64,000 nt of DNA from positions 3,410,001-3,474,000 of the forward strand of contig NZ_CP012264.1 of the NCBI RefSeq assembly GCF_001277255.1, given 5' to 3'. Shown here one piece after another: positions 52,458 to 61,462 of the stretch (the stretch's first letter is position 1; each line of letters starts with the position of its first letter). The stretch is from Cronobacter condimenti 1330. GTDB taxonomy: Bacteria > Pseudomonadota > Gammaproteobacteria > Enterobacterales > Enterobacteriaceae. The notes below the pieces were generated by a model. That model did no database searches, was not told where the DNA came from, and was given only the letters and a program-made list of their open reading frames with translations. A program made the position numbers and the translations under genes.

Positions 52458-52701
52458 TATTCTGCTGCCCCCGCAAAACGTTTGCGCTCTAAAATTCACC
52501 GCGCATAATCCCGGAAATTTCTGCAAAAGTATTCCAGCGTGCTGTTTTCCTCTGTTTTTCTAGCCAATTATTAATAATTTTATTTGGCTCTATTTACCTC
52601 ATCTGCCGTCAGTGGCAGGCTCTGCGCGCATTAATGCCGACGGCAGCCCAAAAGCCAGTGTTATGATCTAAAAACAACCTAATAAAAAAGTGGATTATTG
52701 C

Positions 52702-52723
52702 ATTTGGGATCGAGATCACTGAA
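52702..52723. promoter_or_regulatory. Candidate CRP-cAMP site upstream of sdaC
   Basis: TGGGA-TCGAGA-TCACT sits within the 22 bases; 14 of 22 match AAATGTGATCTAGATCACATTT, including the full right core TCAC. sdaCB is CRP-activated in E. coli. The site lies about 170 bp before the sdaC start, which requires a promoter around 52760 and a long leader. Confidence 0.55.
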
Positions 52724-52879
52724 GGATTCAGTGCATGAATGTATCTTTCGCCCCGCCAAAGTTTTGGGGAAAAATTATAAAAAAAGCGCCCTAAACAGAA
52801 TTTCGTTTTACAGTTCGTCGATATTTTATCGAATGTGACTATTAAGTTCGATTTTTTGCTTCCTCCAGGAGATACACAG

Positions 52880-54166
52880 ATGGAAACGACTCAGACCGGC
52901 AATATTGCTACCGCAGCGAAAAGCGGCGCGTGGCGCAAAACCGATACGATGTGGATGCTTGGCCTGTACGGCACCGCGATTGGCGCAGGGGTGCTGTTCC
53001 TGCCGATCAACGCCGGCGTTGGCGGCCTAATCCCGCTTATCATCATGGCAATTCTTGCCTTCCCCATGACCTTTTTTGCGCACCGCGCACTGACCCGTTT
53101 CGTGCTGTCCGGTAAAAATCCGGGCGAAGACATCACCGAAGTCGTAGAAGAACATTTCGGTGTCGGCGCAGGCAAAGTCATTACCCTGCTCTACTTCTTC
53201 GCGATTTACCCCATTCTGTTGATGTATAGCGTCGCAATCACTAACACCGTCGACAGCTTCATTACGCACCAGCTTGGGCTGGCCTCACCGCCGCGCGCCA
53301 TCCTCTCGCTGATTCTGATTATCGGCATGATGACTATTGTGCGTTTCGGTGAGCATATGATCGTGAAAGCGATGAGCGTACTGGTCTTCCCGTTCGTGGC
53401 CGTGCTGATGCTGATGGCCTGCTTCCTGATCCCGAACTGGAGTGGCGCTGCGCTGGAAACCCTGTCCTTCAGCCATGCGTCTACCGGTAACGGTCTGCTG
53501 ATGACCTTGTGGCTGGCTATTCCCGTGATGGTATTCTCCTTCAACCACTCGCCTATCATCTCTGCATTCGCTGTGGCGAAGCGTGAAGAATACGGCGCAG
53601 AAGCTGAGAAAAAATGCTCCCGTATCCTGGCGTACGCACACATCATGATGGTAGTGACGGTGATGTTCTTCGTGTTCAGCTGCGTACTGAGCCTGAGCCC
53701 GGAAAACCTGGCAGAAGCGAAAGCGCAAAACATTACTATCCTGTCTTACCTGGCTAACCACTTCAACGTGCCGGTTATCGCCTGGGTAGGCCCGGTTATC
53801 GCGATTATCGCTATCACCAAATCCTTCCTCGGTCACTACCTGGGCGCGCGTGAAGGCTTTAACGGTATGGTTATCAAATCCCTGCGCGGCCGCGGCAAAA
53901 CTATCGAACTGAGCAAACTGAACCGCATCACTGCGCTGTTCATGCTGATCACCACCTGGATTGTTGCGACGCTCAACCCGAGCATTCTCGGGATGATCGA
54001 AACGCTGGGCGGCCCGATTATCGCGATGATTTTGTTCCTGATGCCGATGTACGCGATTGCGAAAGTCCCGGCTATGCGTAAATACAGCGGCCATGTCAGC
54101 AACGTTTTCGTTACGCTGATGGGTCTTATCGCTATCTCCGCTATTTTCTACTCCCTGTTCAGCTAA
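52880..54166 (+). CDS. sdaC: L-serine:H+ symporter SdaC
   Basis: Inner-membrane serine importer of the hydroxy/aromatic amino acid permease family. 428 residues with about 11 hydrophobic helices. Motifs: WMLGLYGTAIGAGVLFLPINAG at helix 1, AFPMTFFAHRALTRF, and VMVFSFNHSPIISAFAVAKREEYG. ATG at 52880 (METTQTG) follows CCAGGAG; an open frame to 52835 is not conserved. Paired with the serine dehydratase gene 66 bp downstream. Confidence 0.98.
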   Translation: METTQTGNIATAAKSGAWRKTDTMWMLGLYGTAIGAGVLFLPINAGVGGLIPLIIMAILAFPMTFFAHRALTRFVLSGKNPGEDITEVVEEHFGVGAGKVITLLYFFAIYPILLMYSVAITNTVDSFITHQLGLASPPRAILSLILIIGMMTIVRFGEHMIVKAMSVLVFPFVAVLMLMACFLIPNWSGAALETLSFSHASTGNGLLMTLWLAIPVMVFSFNHSPIISAFAVAKREEYGAEAEKKCSRILAYAHIMMVVTVMFFVFSCVLSLSPENLAEAKAQNITILSYLANHFNVPVIAWVGPVIAIIAITKSFLGHYLGAREGFNGMVIKSLRGRGKTIELSKLNRITALFMLITTWIVATLNPSILGMIETLGGPIIAMILFLMPMYAIAKVPAMRKYSGHVSNVFVTLMGLIAISAIFYSLFS

Positions 54167-54232
54167 TCCTCTGTCCGCGCCGCCGCCCGGCGGCGCGAGC
54201 CCTTCCCAGTTATTTATTCAACGGAATGCATC

Positions 54233-55600
54233 ATGATCAGCGTTTTTGATATTTTCAAAATCGGTATTGGTCCTTCCAGCTCCCATACCGTAGGGCCGAT
54301 GAAAGCGGGCAAGCAATTTACTGATGACCTTATCGCGCAGGATCTGCTGGAGAAGGTCACTAAAGTTGTGGTGGACGTCTACGGCTCCCTGTCTATGACC
54401 GGTAAAGGCCACCACACCGATATCGCCATTATTATGGGGCTCGCCGGCAATTTGCCGGATACAGTAGACATCGACGCTATCCCTGGTTTTATTCAGGACG
54501 TAAATACCCATAGCCGCCTGCTGCTCGCCAATGGCGCGCACGAAGTGGCGTTCCCGGTAGATCAGTGCATGAATTTTCATGCCGATAACCTGGCGCTACA
54601 CGAAAATGGCATGCGCATTACCGCGCTTGCGAATGACACGGTTCTCTACAGCCAGACGTATTACTCCATCGGCGGCGGGTTTATTGTCGACGAAGCGCAC
54701 TTTGGTCAGACCCAGACCTCCGCGACCGAAGTGCCATACCCGTATAAAACGGCGGCCGATCTTCAGCGTCACTGCCGGGAAACCGGGTTATCGCTCTCTG
54801 GCCTGATGATGAAAAACGAACTGGCGCTACACAGCAAAGAAGCGCTGGAAGCGCATTTCTCACAGGTATGGGACGTCATGCGCGCCGGTATTGAACGCGG
54901 TACCACCACCGAAGGCGTCCTGCCGGGTAAGCTTCGCGTACCGCGTCGCGCTGCCGCGCTGCGCCGTATGCTGGTGAGCCACGATAAAACCGATGCAGAC
55001 CCGATGAACGTGGTCGACTGGATCAATATGTTCGCGCTGGCGGTGAACGAAGAAAACGCCGCAGGCGGGCGTGTTGTGACCGCACCAACCAACGGCGCGT
55101 GCGGTATCGTTCCGGCTGTACTGGCTTATTACGACAAGTTTATCCGCGAAGTAAACGCTAACTCACTGGCACGCTACCTGCTGGTGGCAAGCGCGATAGG
55201 CTCGCTGTATAAAATGAACGCGTCTATCTCTGGCGCGGAAGTCGGCTGTCAGGGTGAAGTCGGCGTCGCCTGTTCAATGGCGGCGGCTGGGCTTGCCGAA
55301 CTGCTTGGCGGCAGCCCGGCGCAGGTCTGTATCGCGGCGGAAATCGGCATGGAGCACAATCTTGGGCTAACTTGCGACCCGGTTGCGGGCCAGGTTCAGG
55401 TGCCGTGCATCGAGCGCAACGCGATTGCCTCTGTCAAAGCGGTCAACGCCGCGCGGATGGCGCTGCGACGCACCAGCGAACCTCGCGTCTGCCTCGATAA
55501 GGTTATTGAAACCATGTTCGAAACGGGCAAAGACATGAACGCCCGTTACCGTGAAACCTCACGTGGCGGGCTGGCGGTAAAAGTCGTCGCCTGCGATTAA
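54233..55600 (+). CDS. sdaB: L-serine dehydratase SdaB (4Fe-4S)
   Basis: Deaminates L-serine to pyruvate and ammonia using a 4Fe-4S cluster. 455 residues. Beta domain start MISVFDIFKIGIGPSSSHTVGPMKAG; alpha domain has PTNGACGIVPAVLAYY, GAEVGCQGEVGVACSMAAAG and GLTCDPVAGQVQVPC, which contain the cluster cysteines. With SdaC it forms a serine uptake and breakdown unit. E. coli SdaB is 455 residues. Followed by a terminator. Confidence 0.97.
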   Translation: MISVFDIFKIGIGPSSSHTVGPMKAGKQFTDDLIAQDLLEKVTKVVVDVYGSLSMTGKGHHTDIAIIMGLAGNLPDTVDIDAIPGFIQDVNTHSRLLLANGAHEVAFPVDQCMNFHADNLALHENGMRITALANDTVLYSQTYYSIGGGFIVDEAHFGQTQTSATEVPYPYKTAADLQRHCRETGLSLSGLMMKNELALHSKEALEAHFSQVWDVMRAGIERGTTTEGVLPGKLRVPRRAAALRRMLVSHDKTDADPMNVVDWINMFALAVNEENAAGGRVVTAPTNGACGIVPAVLAYYDKFIREVNANSLARYLLVASAIGSLYKMNASISGAEVGCQGEVGVACSMAAAGLAELLGGSPAQVCIAAEIGMEHNLGLTCDPVAGQVQVPCIERNAIASVKAVNAARMALRRTSEPRVCLDKVIETMFETGKDMNARYRETSRGGLAVKVVACD

Positions 55601-55611
55601 TCCCTCCTCTC

Positions 55612-55638
55612 ACCGCCCTGTCCGCAGGGCGGTTTTTT
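55612..55638 (+). terminator. Terminator after sdaB
   Basis: ACCGCCCTG-tccg-CAGGGCGGT with six T, eleven bases after the sdaB stop. Confidence 0.9.
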
Positions 55639-55730
55639 GCGCGTTATCTTCCTGAATCTCCGCCGCTTTCTGGTGAGCGCTTGCCGAAAATGTTACGGTA
55701 GCGGCCTCTTATGTCGCCAGGAGAGCCGCC

Positions 55731-56486
55731 ATGCCCGTTCATTTACTGATTGTCGATGCGCTCAATCTGATCCGCCGGATACACGCGGTTCAGGGCACGC
55801 CATGCGTGGATACCTGCCTGCACGCCCTTGAACAACTGCTGGGAAACAGTCAGCCGACGCATGTCGTCGCGGTGTTTGACGATGACGCGCGCGCACATGG
55901 CTGGCGCCATCAGCTTCTGCCTGATTACAAAGCGGGCCGCCCGCCGATGCCCGACGATCTCCATCAGGAAATGCCCGCGCTGCGCGAGGCGTTTACCCGC
56001 CGTGGCGTACCCTGCTGGCACGTGGAAGGCAACGAAGCTGATGACCTCGCCGCCACCCTCGCAGTAAAAGTCGCGGCGGCCGGGCATGAGGCGACCATTG
56101 TTTCGACCGACAAAGGCTACTGTCAGCTTTTGCGCCCGGAAATCCGTATTCGTGACTATTTCCAGAAACGCTGGCTGGATGCGCCGTTCATCGCCGCCGA
56201 GTTTGGCGTAGCGCCGGGGCAGCTGGCCGACTTCTGGGGGCTTGCCGGGATCAGCAGTTCAAAAATACCCGGTGTTGCAGGGATCGGTCCTAAAAGCGCC
56301 ACGCAATTAATTAATGATTTCGGCACGCTGGAGGCGCTTTACGCGCGGCTTGATGAAGTGCCGGAAAAATGGCGTAAAAAGCTTGAGACGCACCGTGAGA
56401 GCGCTTTTATCTGCCGCCAGGTGGCAACGTTAAAAACGGATTTACAGCTCGACGGGAATTTACAGCAGTTGCGGCTTGGGAAATAA
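55731..56486 (+). CDS. xni: Flap endonuclease-like protein Xni (ExoIX)
   Basis: A 251-residue homologue of the Pol I 5'-nuclease domain (YgdG/ExoIX) acting on DNA flaps with metal ions. DALNLIRRIHAVQG, VFDDDARAHGWRHQLLPDYKAGR, EGNEADDLAATLA and STDKGYCQLL carry the expected acidic residues; a helix-hairpin-helix (PGVAGIGPKSATQLINDFG) binds DNA with a potassium ion. A ribosome site AGGAGAG precedes the ATG. Followed by a BIME-like repeat. Confidence 0.96.
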   Translation: MPVHLLIVDALNLIRRIHAVQGTPCVDTCLHALEQLLGNSQPTHVVAVFDDDARAHGWRHQLLPDYKAGRPPMPDDLHQEMPALREAFTRRGVPCWHVEGNEADDLAATLAVKVAAAGHEATIVSTDKGYCQLLRPEIRIRDYFQKRWLDAPFIAAEFGVAPGQLADFWGLAGISSSKIPGVAGIGPKSATQLINDFGTLEALYARLDEVPEKWRKKLETHRESAFICRQVATLKTDLQLDGNLQQLRLGK

Positions 56487-56510
56487 CGTCAGCGGGTTCG
56501 CTATAAAAAA

Positions 56511-56590
56511 GGCGGGTGCGCATCCGCTTACCCGCCCTACAAACCATTCACGTTGTATATGCACGGCAGGTCAGCGCAGCGCTCCCTGCC
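56511..56590. repeat. Paired REP/BIME-like palindromic element
   Basis: Two units: GGCGGGTGCGCATCCGCTTA..ACCCGCC and GGCAGGTCAGCGCAG..CTCCCTGCC, separated by CTACA plus about 22 bp. Same layout as 6314-6398. Lies between the convergent xni and rlmM. Confidence 0.7.
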
Positions 56591-56600
56591 ACTGTCCGAT

Positions 56601-57701
56601 TTATCGCTCGTCGCGGCGTCCACCGACCGCTGCCCACCAACGGCGCACGTGAACCGTCACTTCTTCGCGATCATGATAAAGCTGTCGCGCCTGAATCTGC
56701 GCATTGATACCGTGCGCGTCTAACTGCTCCTGAATCGATGCGATATTCTGAGACACCTCTTCATAGCGTTTTTTCATTGGCAGCTTGAGGTTGAAAATGG
56801 TTTCACGACACCAGCCGTTCACCAGCCACTGCGCCATTAGCGCCGCTACTTTCGCCGGCTTTTCTACCATGTCGCACACCATCCAGGTGATGTTGCTGCG
56901 GGTCGGGCGGTATTTAAAACCATCTTCGCGCAGCCAGCTGACTTGCCCGGTGTCCATCAAACTCTGGGCCATCGGGCCGTTATCAACGGACGACACCCAC
57001 ATATTGCGTTTCACCAGCTGATACGTCCAGCCGCCCGGGCAGGCACCCAAATCGACAGCGTACATGCCATTCGCAAGACGCTCATCCCACTCGTCTGCCG
57101 GGATAAACACGTGAAACGCCTCTTCAAGCTTCAGCGTTGAGCGGCTTGGCGCATCTGCCGGAAATTTCAGGCGTGGAATTCCCATGTAAAACGGCGAATT
57201 GTTGTTGGTATAGGAATACCCCGTGTAACAACAGCCCGGCGCGATGAAAAACACATGCACTACCGGGCGTTTGGGCGTTTCAAAATTCGCCAGCACTTTT
57301 GCCTCGCGCAGCGCAGTACGCAGTGGCACGGTGAATTTGCGGCAAAACTTCATCAACTCTTTGCTTTCGTTCGTGTCCGCCACTTCTACACGCAGCTCAC
57401 CGCCCTTTTCCACCACCCCCTGCAACATGCCGACAATCGGCGTGACGCGATCTTCCGGCGGCAGATTCTGCAACAGTTCGCCTGCCACAAACATCTGGCG
57501 GGCAAAGATCAGCGAACTGAACGGCAGCTCGCGGGCGAGCTTCTCGGCCTCTTCCGGCTGATAACATTCGAAAATGACATATCCACTGTTTTCTTTAACG
57601 CGGGCGAAACCAAAAACGCCTTGCTGCGCTGCTTTGTCGGTTATCTCTGCCGCACACTCTTTCTCAAAACCCTGTCGACAGTACAAAATGACCTTATTCA
57701 T
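56601..57701 (-). CDS. rlmM: 23S rRNA (cytidine(2498)-2'-O)-methyltransferase
   Basis: Methylates C2498 of 23S rRNA. 366 residues (formerly YgdE). The N-terminal THUMP-like region precedes a SAM domain with DLGACPGGWTYQLVKR and the catalytic K-D-K-E set of RrmJ-like 2'-O-methyltransferases (MVCDMVEKP; NLKLPMKKRYEEV). Overlaps ygdD by 8 nt. Confidence 0.97.
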   Translation of the reverse strand: MNKVILYCRQGFEKECAAEITDKAAQQGVFGFARVKENSGYVIFECYQPEEAEKLARELPFSSLIFARQMFVAGELLQNLPPEDRVTPIVGMLQGVVEKGGELRVEVADTNESKELMKFCRKFTVPLRTALREAKVLANFETPKRPVVHVFFIAPGCCYTGYSYTNNNSPFYMGIPRLKFPADAPSRSTLKLEEAFHVFIPADEWDERLANGMYAVDLGACPGGWTYQLVKRNMWVSSVDNGPMAQSLMDTGQVSWLREDGFKYRPTRSNITWMVCDMVEKPAKVAALMAQWLVNGWCRETIFNLKLPMKKRYEEVSQNIASIQEQLDAHGINAQIQARQLYHDREEVTVHVRRWWAAVGGRRDER

Positions 57702-58089
57702 GAACCGAACCTTTACGCTTCAGACGCACCGCGCCAATTAACATTAATACCCAACCTGCCAGAAAACTTACACCGCCAACCGGCGTAACGAAGGCCCACA
57801 ACGGCAGATGTGACAACGCCAGGCAATACAGACTGCCGCTAAAGAGCACCGTACCCAGTGCCAGAAAAACGCTACTCCAGTAAAACCAGATGCTAATGCG
57901 ACGCTGCATCGCAACCGCCAGCCCAAAGATCGCCAGCGTATGGAATGCCTGATAATTAAGGCCCGTCTGGATCCAGCCCATCTCAGCAGCGCCGAGGGTT
58001 TTATGTAATACGTGCGCGCCGAAAGCGCCCAACGCCACAAAAACAAAGCCACTGATTGAGGCGAAAATCAGCATAAAACGGCTGGTCAT
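57694..58089 (-). CDS. ygdD: DUF423 inner-membrane protein YgdD
   Basis: A 131-residue protein of unknown function with four hydrophobic helices (about 5-26, 43-62, 70-92, 97-120). The GALGAFGAHVL-like ALGAFGAHVLHKTL and FHTLAIFGL motifs mark DUF423. Translationally coupled to rlmM by an 8-nt overlap. Located after gcvA as in E. coli. Confidence 0.94.
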   Translation of the reverse strand: MTSRFMLIFASISGFVFVALGAFGAHVLHKTLGAAEMGWIQTGLNYQAFHTLAIFGLAVAMQRRISIWFYWSSVFLALGTVLFSGSLYCLALSHLPLWAFVTPVGGVSFLAGWVLMLIGAVRLKRKGSVHE

Positions 58090-58134
58090 GATGTAACCCT
58101 ACAGTAAGGCGCGAGAAACTCGCGCGAATCATCG

Positions 58135-59052
58135 TTATTGTTCATAGCGAAAACGGAATTTTTCTTGCTCGCTCGCCGCTTTCGCCAGTATCCATTGCCG
58201 AAAGGCCGCTATTTTACCCAGTTCTGCCTGGCTGTCATGACAAACCAGATAAAAGGCATTTTTACTCACCAGCACGTCGTTGAACGGGCATACGAGACGC
58301 CCTGCTTCGATTTCCGACTGGGCCATCACGTTGTTAGCAAGCGCCACGCCCTGGCCGTGAATAGCTGCCTGCAGCACCATCGCGCTGTGACTGAAAATCG
58401 GCCCCTGCTGGACATTAATATGATTAAGACCAAGCTGGCGCGTATAAGTTTGCCAGTCGCGGCGCGAGGCGTCATGCAGAAGCGTATGGCGAGCGAGATC
58501 TTCCGGCGTCTTTAAAGGCTTTTCCCCGGTGAGCAGGAGCGGCGAACAGACCGGCAAAAGATACTCCGCATAGAGCTTTTCCACACGCAGACCCGGCCAG
58601 TTGCCGCGGCCGTAAAAAATCGCCACGTCCACATCGTCGGCAAGCTTATCTTCCTGCCGGTCTACGGCCTGAATACGCACATCAATGCCAGGCCAGCTGC
58701 TATTAAAGCTTGAGAGTCTCGGCACCAGCCAGTGGATGGCGAAACTCGGCAGCAGACTTACGGTTAATGCGCCTTTTGCGCTACGCGCCTGGAGTTTGCG
58801 TGTTGCTTCCGTCAACTGTGAGAAAATTTCTTTTATGTCCTGGAAATAGCTCTGCCCCTCTTCGGTTAAAAGAAGAGAACGGTTGCGTCGACGGAATAAT
58901 TTCAGCCCCAGAAAATCTTCTAACGATTTTATCTGATGGCTGACGGCAGCCTGGGTGACAAAGAGCTCTTCGGCGGCTTTTGTGAAGCTTAAATGGCGCG
59001 CGGCGGCATCAAAAACACGTAATGCGTTTAACGGCGGTAATCGCTTGGACAT
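58135..59052 (-). CDS. gcvA: Glycine cleavage system regulator GcvA
   Basis: LysR-type regulator that activates gcvTHP with glycine and represses it with purines through GcvR; it also activates the small RNA gene gcvB. 305 residues. The HTH is at residues about 8-65 (NALRVFDAAARHLSFTKAAEELFVTQAAVSHQIKSLE in order). Divergent from gcvB by 127 bp, the classic arrangement. The protein matches E. coli GcvA in length. Confidence 0.97.
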   Translation of the reverse strand: MSKRLPPLNALRVFDAAARHLSFTKAAEELFVTQAAVSHQIKSLEDFLGLKLFRRRNRSLLLTEEGQSYFQDIKEIFSQLTEATRKLQARSAKGALTVSLLPSFAIHWLVPRLSSFNSSWPGIDVRIQAVDRQEDKLADDVDVAIFYGRGNWPGLRVEKLYAEYLLPVCSPLLLTGEKPLKTPEDLARHTLLHDASRRDWQTYTRQLGLNHINVQQGPIFSHSAMVLQAAIHGQGVALANNVMAQSEIEAGRLVCPFNDVLVSKNAFYLVCHDSQAELGKIAAFRQWILAKAASEQEKFRFRYEQ

Positions 59053-59179
59053 GATGTTTGGCTTATGTGTAAATGCGTATTAACAAACGAGAAACAAGTC
59101 GTCACCCATTAGTTTTTTTTATCTGAGCCATTATAATTTGTCCGTTGAGGTTACACCAGCAAATACCTATAGTGGCGGC

Positions 59180-59382
59180 ACTTCCTGAGCCGGAACGAAA
59201 AGTCTTTAGGAATGAGAGTTCTGGAGGGCTTTTGGCTTACGGTTGTGATGTTGTGTTGTTGTGTTTGCATTTGGTCTGCGATTCAGACCATCGTAGCTAA
59301 GCTACTCTTTTCACTTCCTGTACATTTACCCTGTCTGTCCATAGTGATTAATGTAGCACCGCACTTTGCGGTGCTTTTTTTT
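59180..59382 (+). ncRNA. gcvB: GcvB regulatory small RNA
   Basis: Hfq-dependent small RNA that represses many amino-acid and peptide transport genes. About 203 nt, beginning ACTTCCTGAGCCGGAACGAA. The GU-rich R1 target-binding region TTGTGATGTTGTGTTGTTGT is intact (about 59245-59264). The CACTTCCTGTACATTTACCC segment and the terminator are also kept. It is transcribed away from gcvA. Ends are placed by similarity to E. coli GcvB. Confidence 0.97.
59356..59382 (+). terminator. gcvB terminator
   Basis: AGCACCGC-actt-GCGGTGCT followed by eight T. Confidence 0.92.
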
Positions 59383-59392
59383 GCCTGCGCTA

Positions 59393-59620
59393 TTATTTTT
59401 CCAGCGCAACCATCTCTTTCACGTCAGTACGGTTGATCTGCTGCTGATTACCGTTGGCATCCTTATATTTAATCATGCCAGTATCATCATCCGTTTTCGG
59501 TTTCCCGTCGGTAACAATCGAACGGCCATCATTGGTGTGCATTACATAGTTAGGCCCGGAACAGGCGCTCAGAGCAAAAGTCATCATGCATGCTGATACT
59601 ACAGCGGCAAGTTTATTCAT
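59393..59620 (-). CDS. ygdI: YgdI/YgdR-family lipoprotein
   Basis: A 75-residue lipoprotein: signal peptide with lipobox LSACS (Cys at about residue 20), then a short SH3-like DUF903 domain (GPNYVMHTNDGRSIVTDGKP, then TGMIKYKDANGNQQQINRTDV). Function unknown. Its 3' end is 10 bp from the end of gcvB, converging with it, so the strong gcvB terminator may also serve this gene. Confidence 0.94.
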   Translation of the reverse strand: MNKLAAVVSACMMTFALSACSGPNYVMHTNDGRSIVTDGKPKTDDDTGMIKYKDANGNQQQINRTDVKEMVALEK

Positions 59621-59812
59621 GGTTCTTCTCCTTTAGAGTTTAATGCTATGTAAACTTCGTCTGCTAACAGGCTGAAATATTCACCTAACACTATTCAGCA
59701 TAACCTGCTTTCCTCCGTTTGCCAGAATAAACAGACTTATCCGATGGTTATCAATGACCTTGTTTAACCGCGTCAAATGCGCCACGATCGAAAGCCTGGA
59801 AAGAGGAGTCTC

Positions 59813-61018
59813 ATGAAAGCATTCAATCCCGCCGATTTTCGCGCGCAGTTTCCCTCGCTCACCGACGCGGGCGTATACCTCGACAGCGCTGCGACGGCAT
59901 TAAAACCGTTGCCCGTCATTGAAGCTACGCGGCAGTTCTATTCGTTAAGCGCGGGCAACGTTCACCGTAGCCAGTTCGCGCAAGCGCAGCAGCTCACAGA
60001 GCGTTACGAAGCCGCGCGCGAAAGCGTCGCGCGCTGGATTAACGCCCCTGACAGCCGCGATATCGTCTGGACGCGCGGCACCACTGAATCCATTAATATC
60101 ATCGCCCAGTGCTATGCCCGGCCGCGCCTGCAACCTGGCGATGAGATTATCGTGAGCGAAGCTGAACATCACGCCAACCTGGTGCCGTGGCTGATGGTCG
60201 CCGAACAGACCGGCGCGAAGGTGATTAAGCTTCCGATAGGCGTCGATTACCTGCCTAATCTCGCCGCGCTGCCTGCATTACTTAATGCACACACGCGCGT
60301 GCTGGCACTGGGCCAGATGTCCAACGTGACCGGCGGTTGCCCGGACCTTGCGACGGCCATTACGCAAGCGCATGCCGCCGGTGCGGTGGTTGTCGTCGAC
60401 GGCGCGCAGGGCGTGGTTCACTGCCCGCCAGACGTGCAGCGGCTCGATATCGATTTCTACGCTTTCTCCGGCCATAAACTCTATGGTCCCACCGGTATTG
60501 GCGTCCTGTACGGGAAAACGCCGCTACTGGCGCAAATGTCGCCGTGGCTCGGCGGCGGGAAAATGGTGACAGAAGTCTCCTTCGAGGGCTTTAAAACCCA
60601 GCCAGTGCCGCACTGCTTTGAGGCGGGGACGCCGAATATCGCAGGCGTCATCGGGCTTAGCGCCTCGCTCGCCTGGCTTGATGAGATCGATCTGGTTAAA
60701 GCGGAAAGTTACAGCCGCGGGCTTGCGACCCTTGCCGAAGCGGAGCTTGCGAAACGGCCTGGCTTTCGTACCTTCCGCTGTCAGGATTCCAGCCTGCTGG
60801 CATTTGATTTCGCTGGCGTGCACCATAGCGATCTGGTGACGCTGCTTGCAGGATCCGGCATTGCGCTGCGTGCCGGTCAGCACTGTGCCCAGCCGCTACT
60901 GGCGGCGCTTGGCGTGAGCGGTACGCTGCGCGCTTCTTTTGCGCCTTACAATACTCAACACGATGTCGATGCGCTGGTCGACGCTCTCGATCGCGCGCTT
61001 GATATACTGGTGGATTAA
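59813..61018 (+). CDS. csdA: Cysteine desulfurase CsdA
   Basis: PLP enzyme that releases sulfur from cysteine for Fe-S clusters or tRNA modification. 401 residues. The PLP lysine is in FSGHKLYGPTGIGVLYG and the catalytic Cys in RAGQHCAQPLL. ATG at 59813 follows AGAGGAG. The csdE start codon directly abuts its stop (TAA then ATG). Confidence 0.97.
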   Translation: MKAFNPADFRAQFPSLTDAGVYLDSAATALKPLPVIEATRQFYSLSAGNVHRSQFAQAQQLTERYEAARESVARWINAPDSRDIVWTRGTTESINIIAQCYARPRLQPGDEIIVSEAEHHANLVPWLMVAEQTGAKVIKLPIGVDYLPNLAALPALLNAHTRVLALGQMSNVTGGCPDLATAITQAHAAGAVVVVDGAQGVVHCPPDVQRLDIDFYAFSGHKLYGPTGIGVLYGKTPLLAQMSPWLGGGKMVTEVSFEGFKTQPVPHCFEAGTPNIAGVIGLSASLAWLDEIDLVKAESYSRGLATLAEAELAKRPGFRTFRCQDSSLLAFDFAGVHHSDLVTLLAGSGIALRAGQHCAQPLLAALGVSGTLRASFAPYNTQHDVDALVDALDRALDILVD

Positions 61019-61462
61019 ATGACGACGGCTAATCTTGCCGGGCATCCGTTCGGCGTCTCTGTTACCCCTGACACGTTGCGTCAGACGTTTGGCCCGTTAA
61101 CGCAGTGGGAAGACAAATACCGACAACTGATCCTGCTTGGCAAACAGCTACCGGCGCTGCCGGAAGCCCTGAAATCGCAGGCAAAAGAGATCCCCGGCTG
61201 TGAAAACCGGGTCTGGCTCGGGTATGACCTTCAGCCAGACGGCAGAGTGCATTTCTATGGCGACAGCGAAGGGCGTATCGTGCGGGGAATGTTGGCGGTG
61301 TTGCTCACCGCCGTAGAAGGCAAAACGCCGCAGCAGCTTAAGGAAAGCGATCCGCTGGCGTTATTTGAAGAACTGGGCCTGCGCGGCCAGCTCAGCGCCT
61401 CGCGCAGCCAGGGGTTGGCCGCGCTGGCGCAGGCCGTTTCAGAGATTGCCCGCAGCGTCTGA
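61019..61462 (+). CDS. csdE: Sulfur acceptor protein CsdE
   Basis: SufE-like partner that accepts persulfide from CsdA. 147 residues. The acceptor Cys is in EIPGCENRVWLGY, with WEDKYRQLILLGKQLPALP upstream. It abuts csdA with no gap. The convergent tcdA, which partners CsdE in E. coli, begins right after its stop. Confidence 0.96.
   Translation: MTTANLAGHPFGVSVTPDTLRQTFGPLTQWEDKYRQLILLGKQLPALPEALKSQAKEIPGCENRVWLGYDLQPDGRVHFYGDSEGRIVRGMLAVLLTAVEGKTPQQLKESDPLALFEELGLRGQLSASRSQGLAALAQAVSEIARSV

Larger units (their letters stand above)
52428..52879. other. ppnN-sdaC intergenic region, 452 bp
   Basis: Contains the ppnN terminator at its left end, an AT-rich centre, a candidate CRP site at 52702-52723, and presumably the sdaC promoter with a long leader. 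No gene recognised. Confidence 0.6.
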
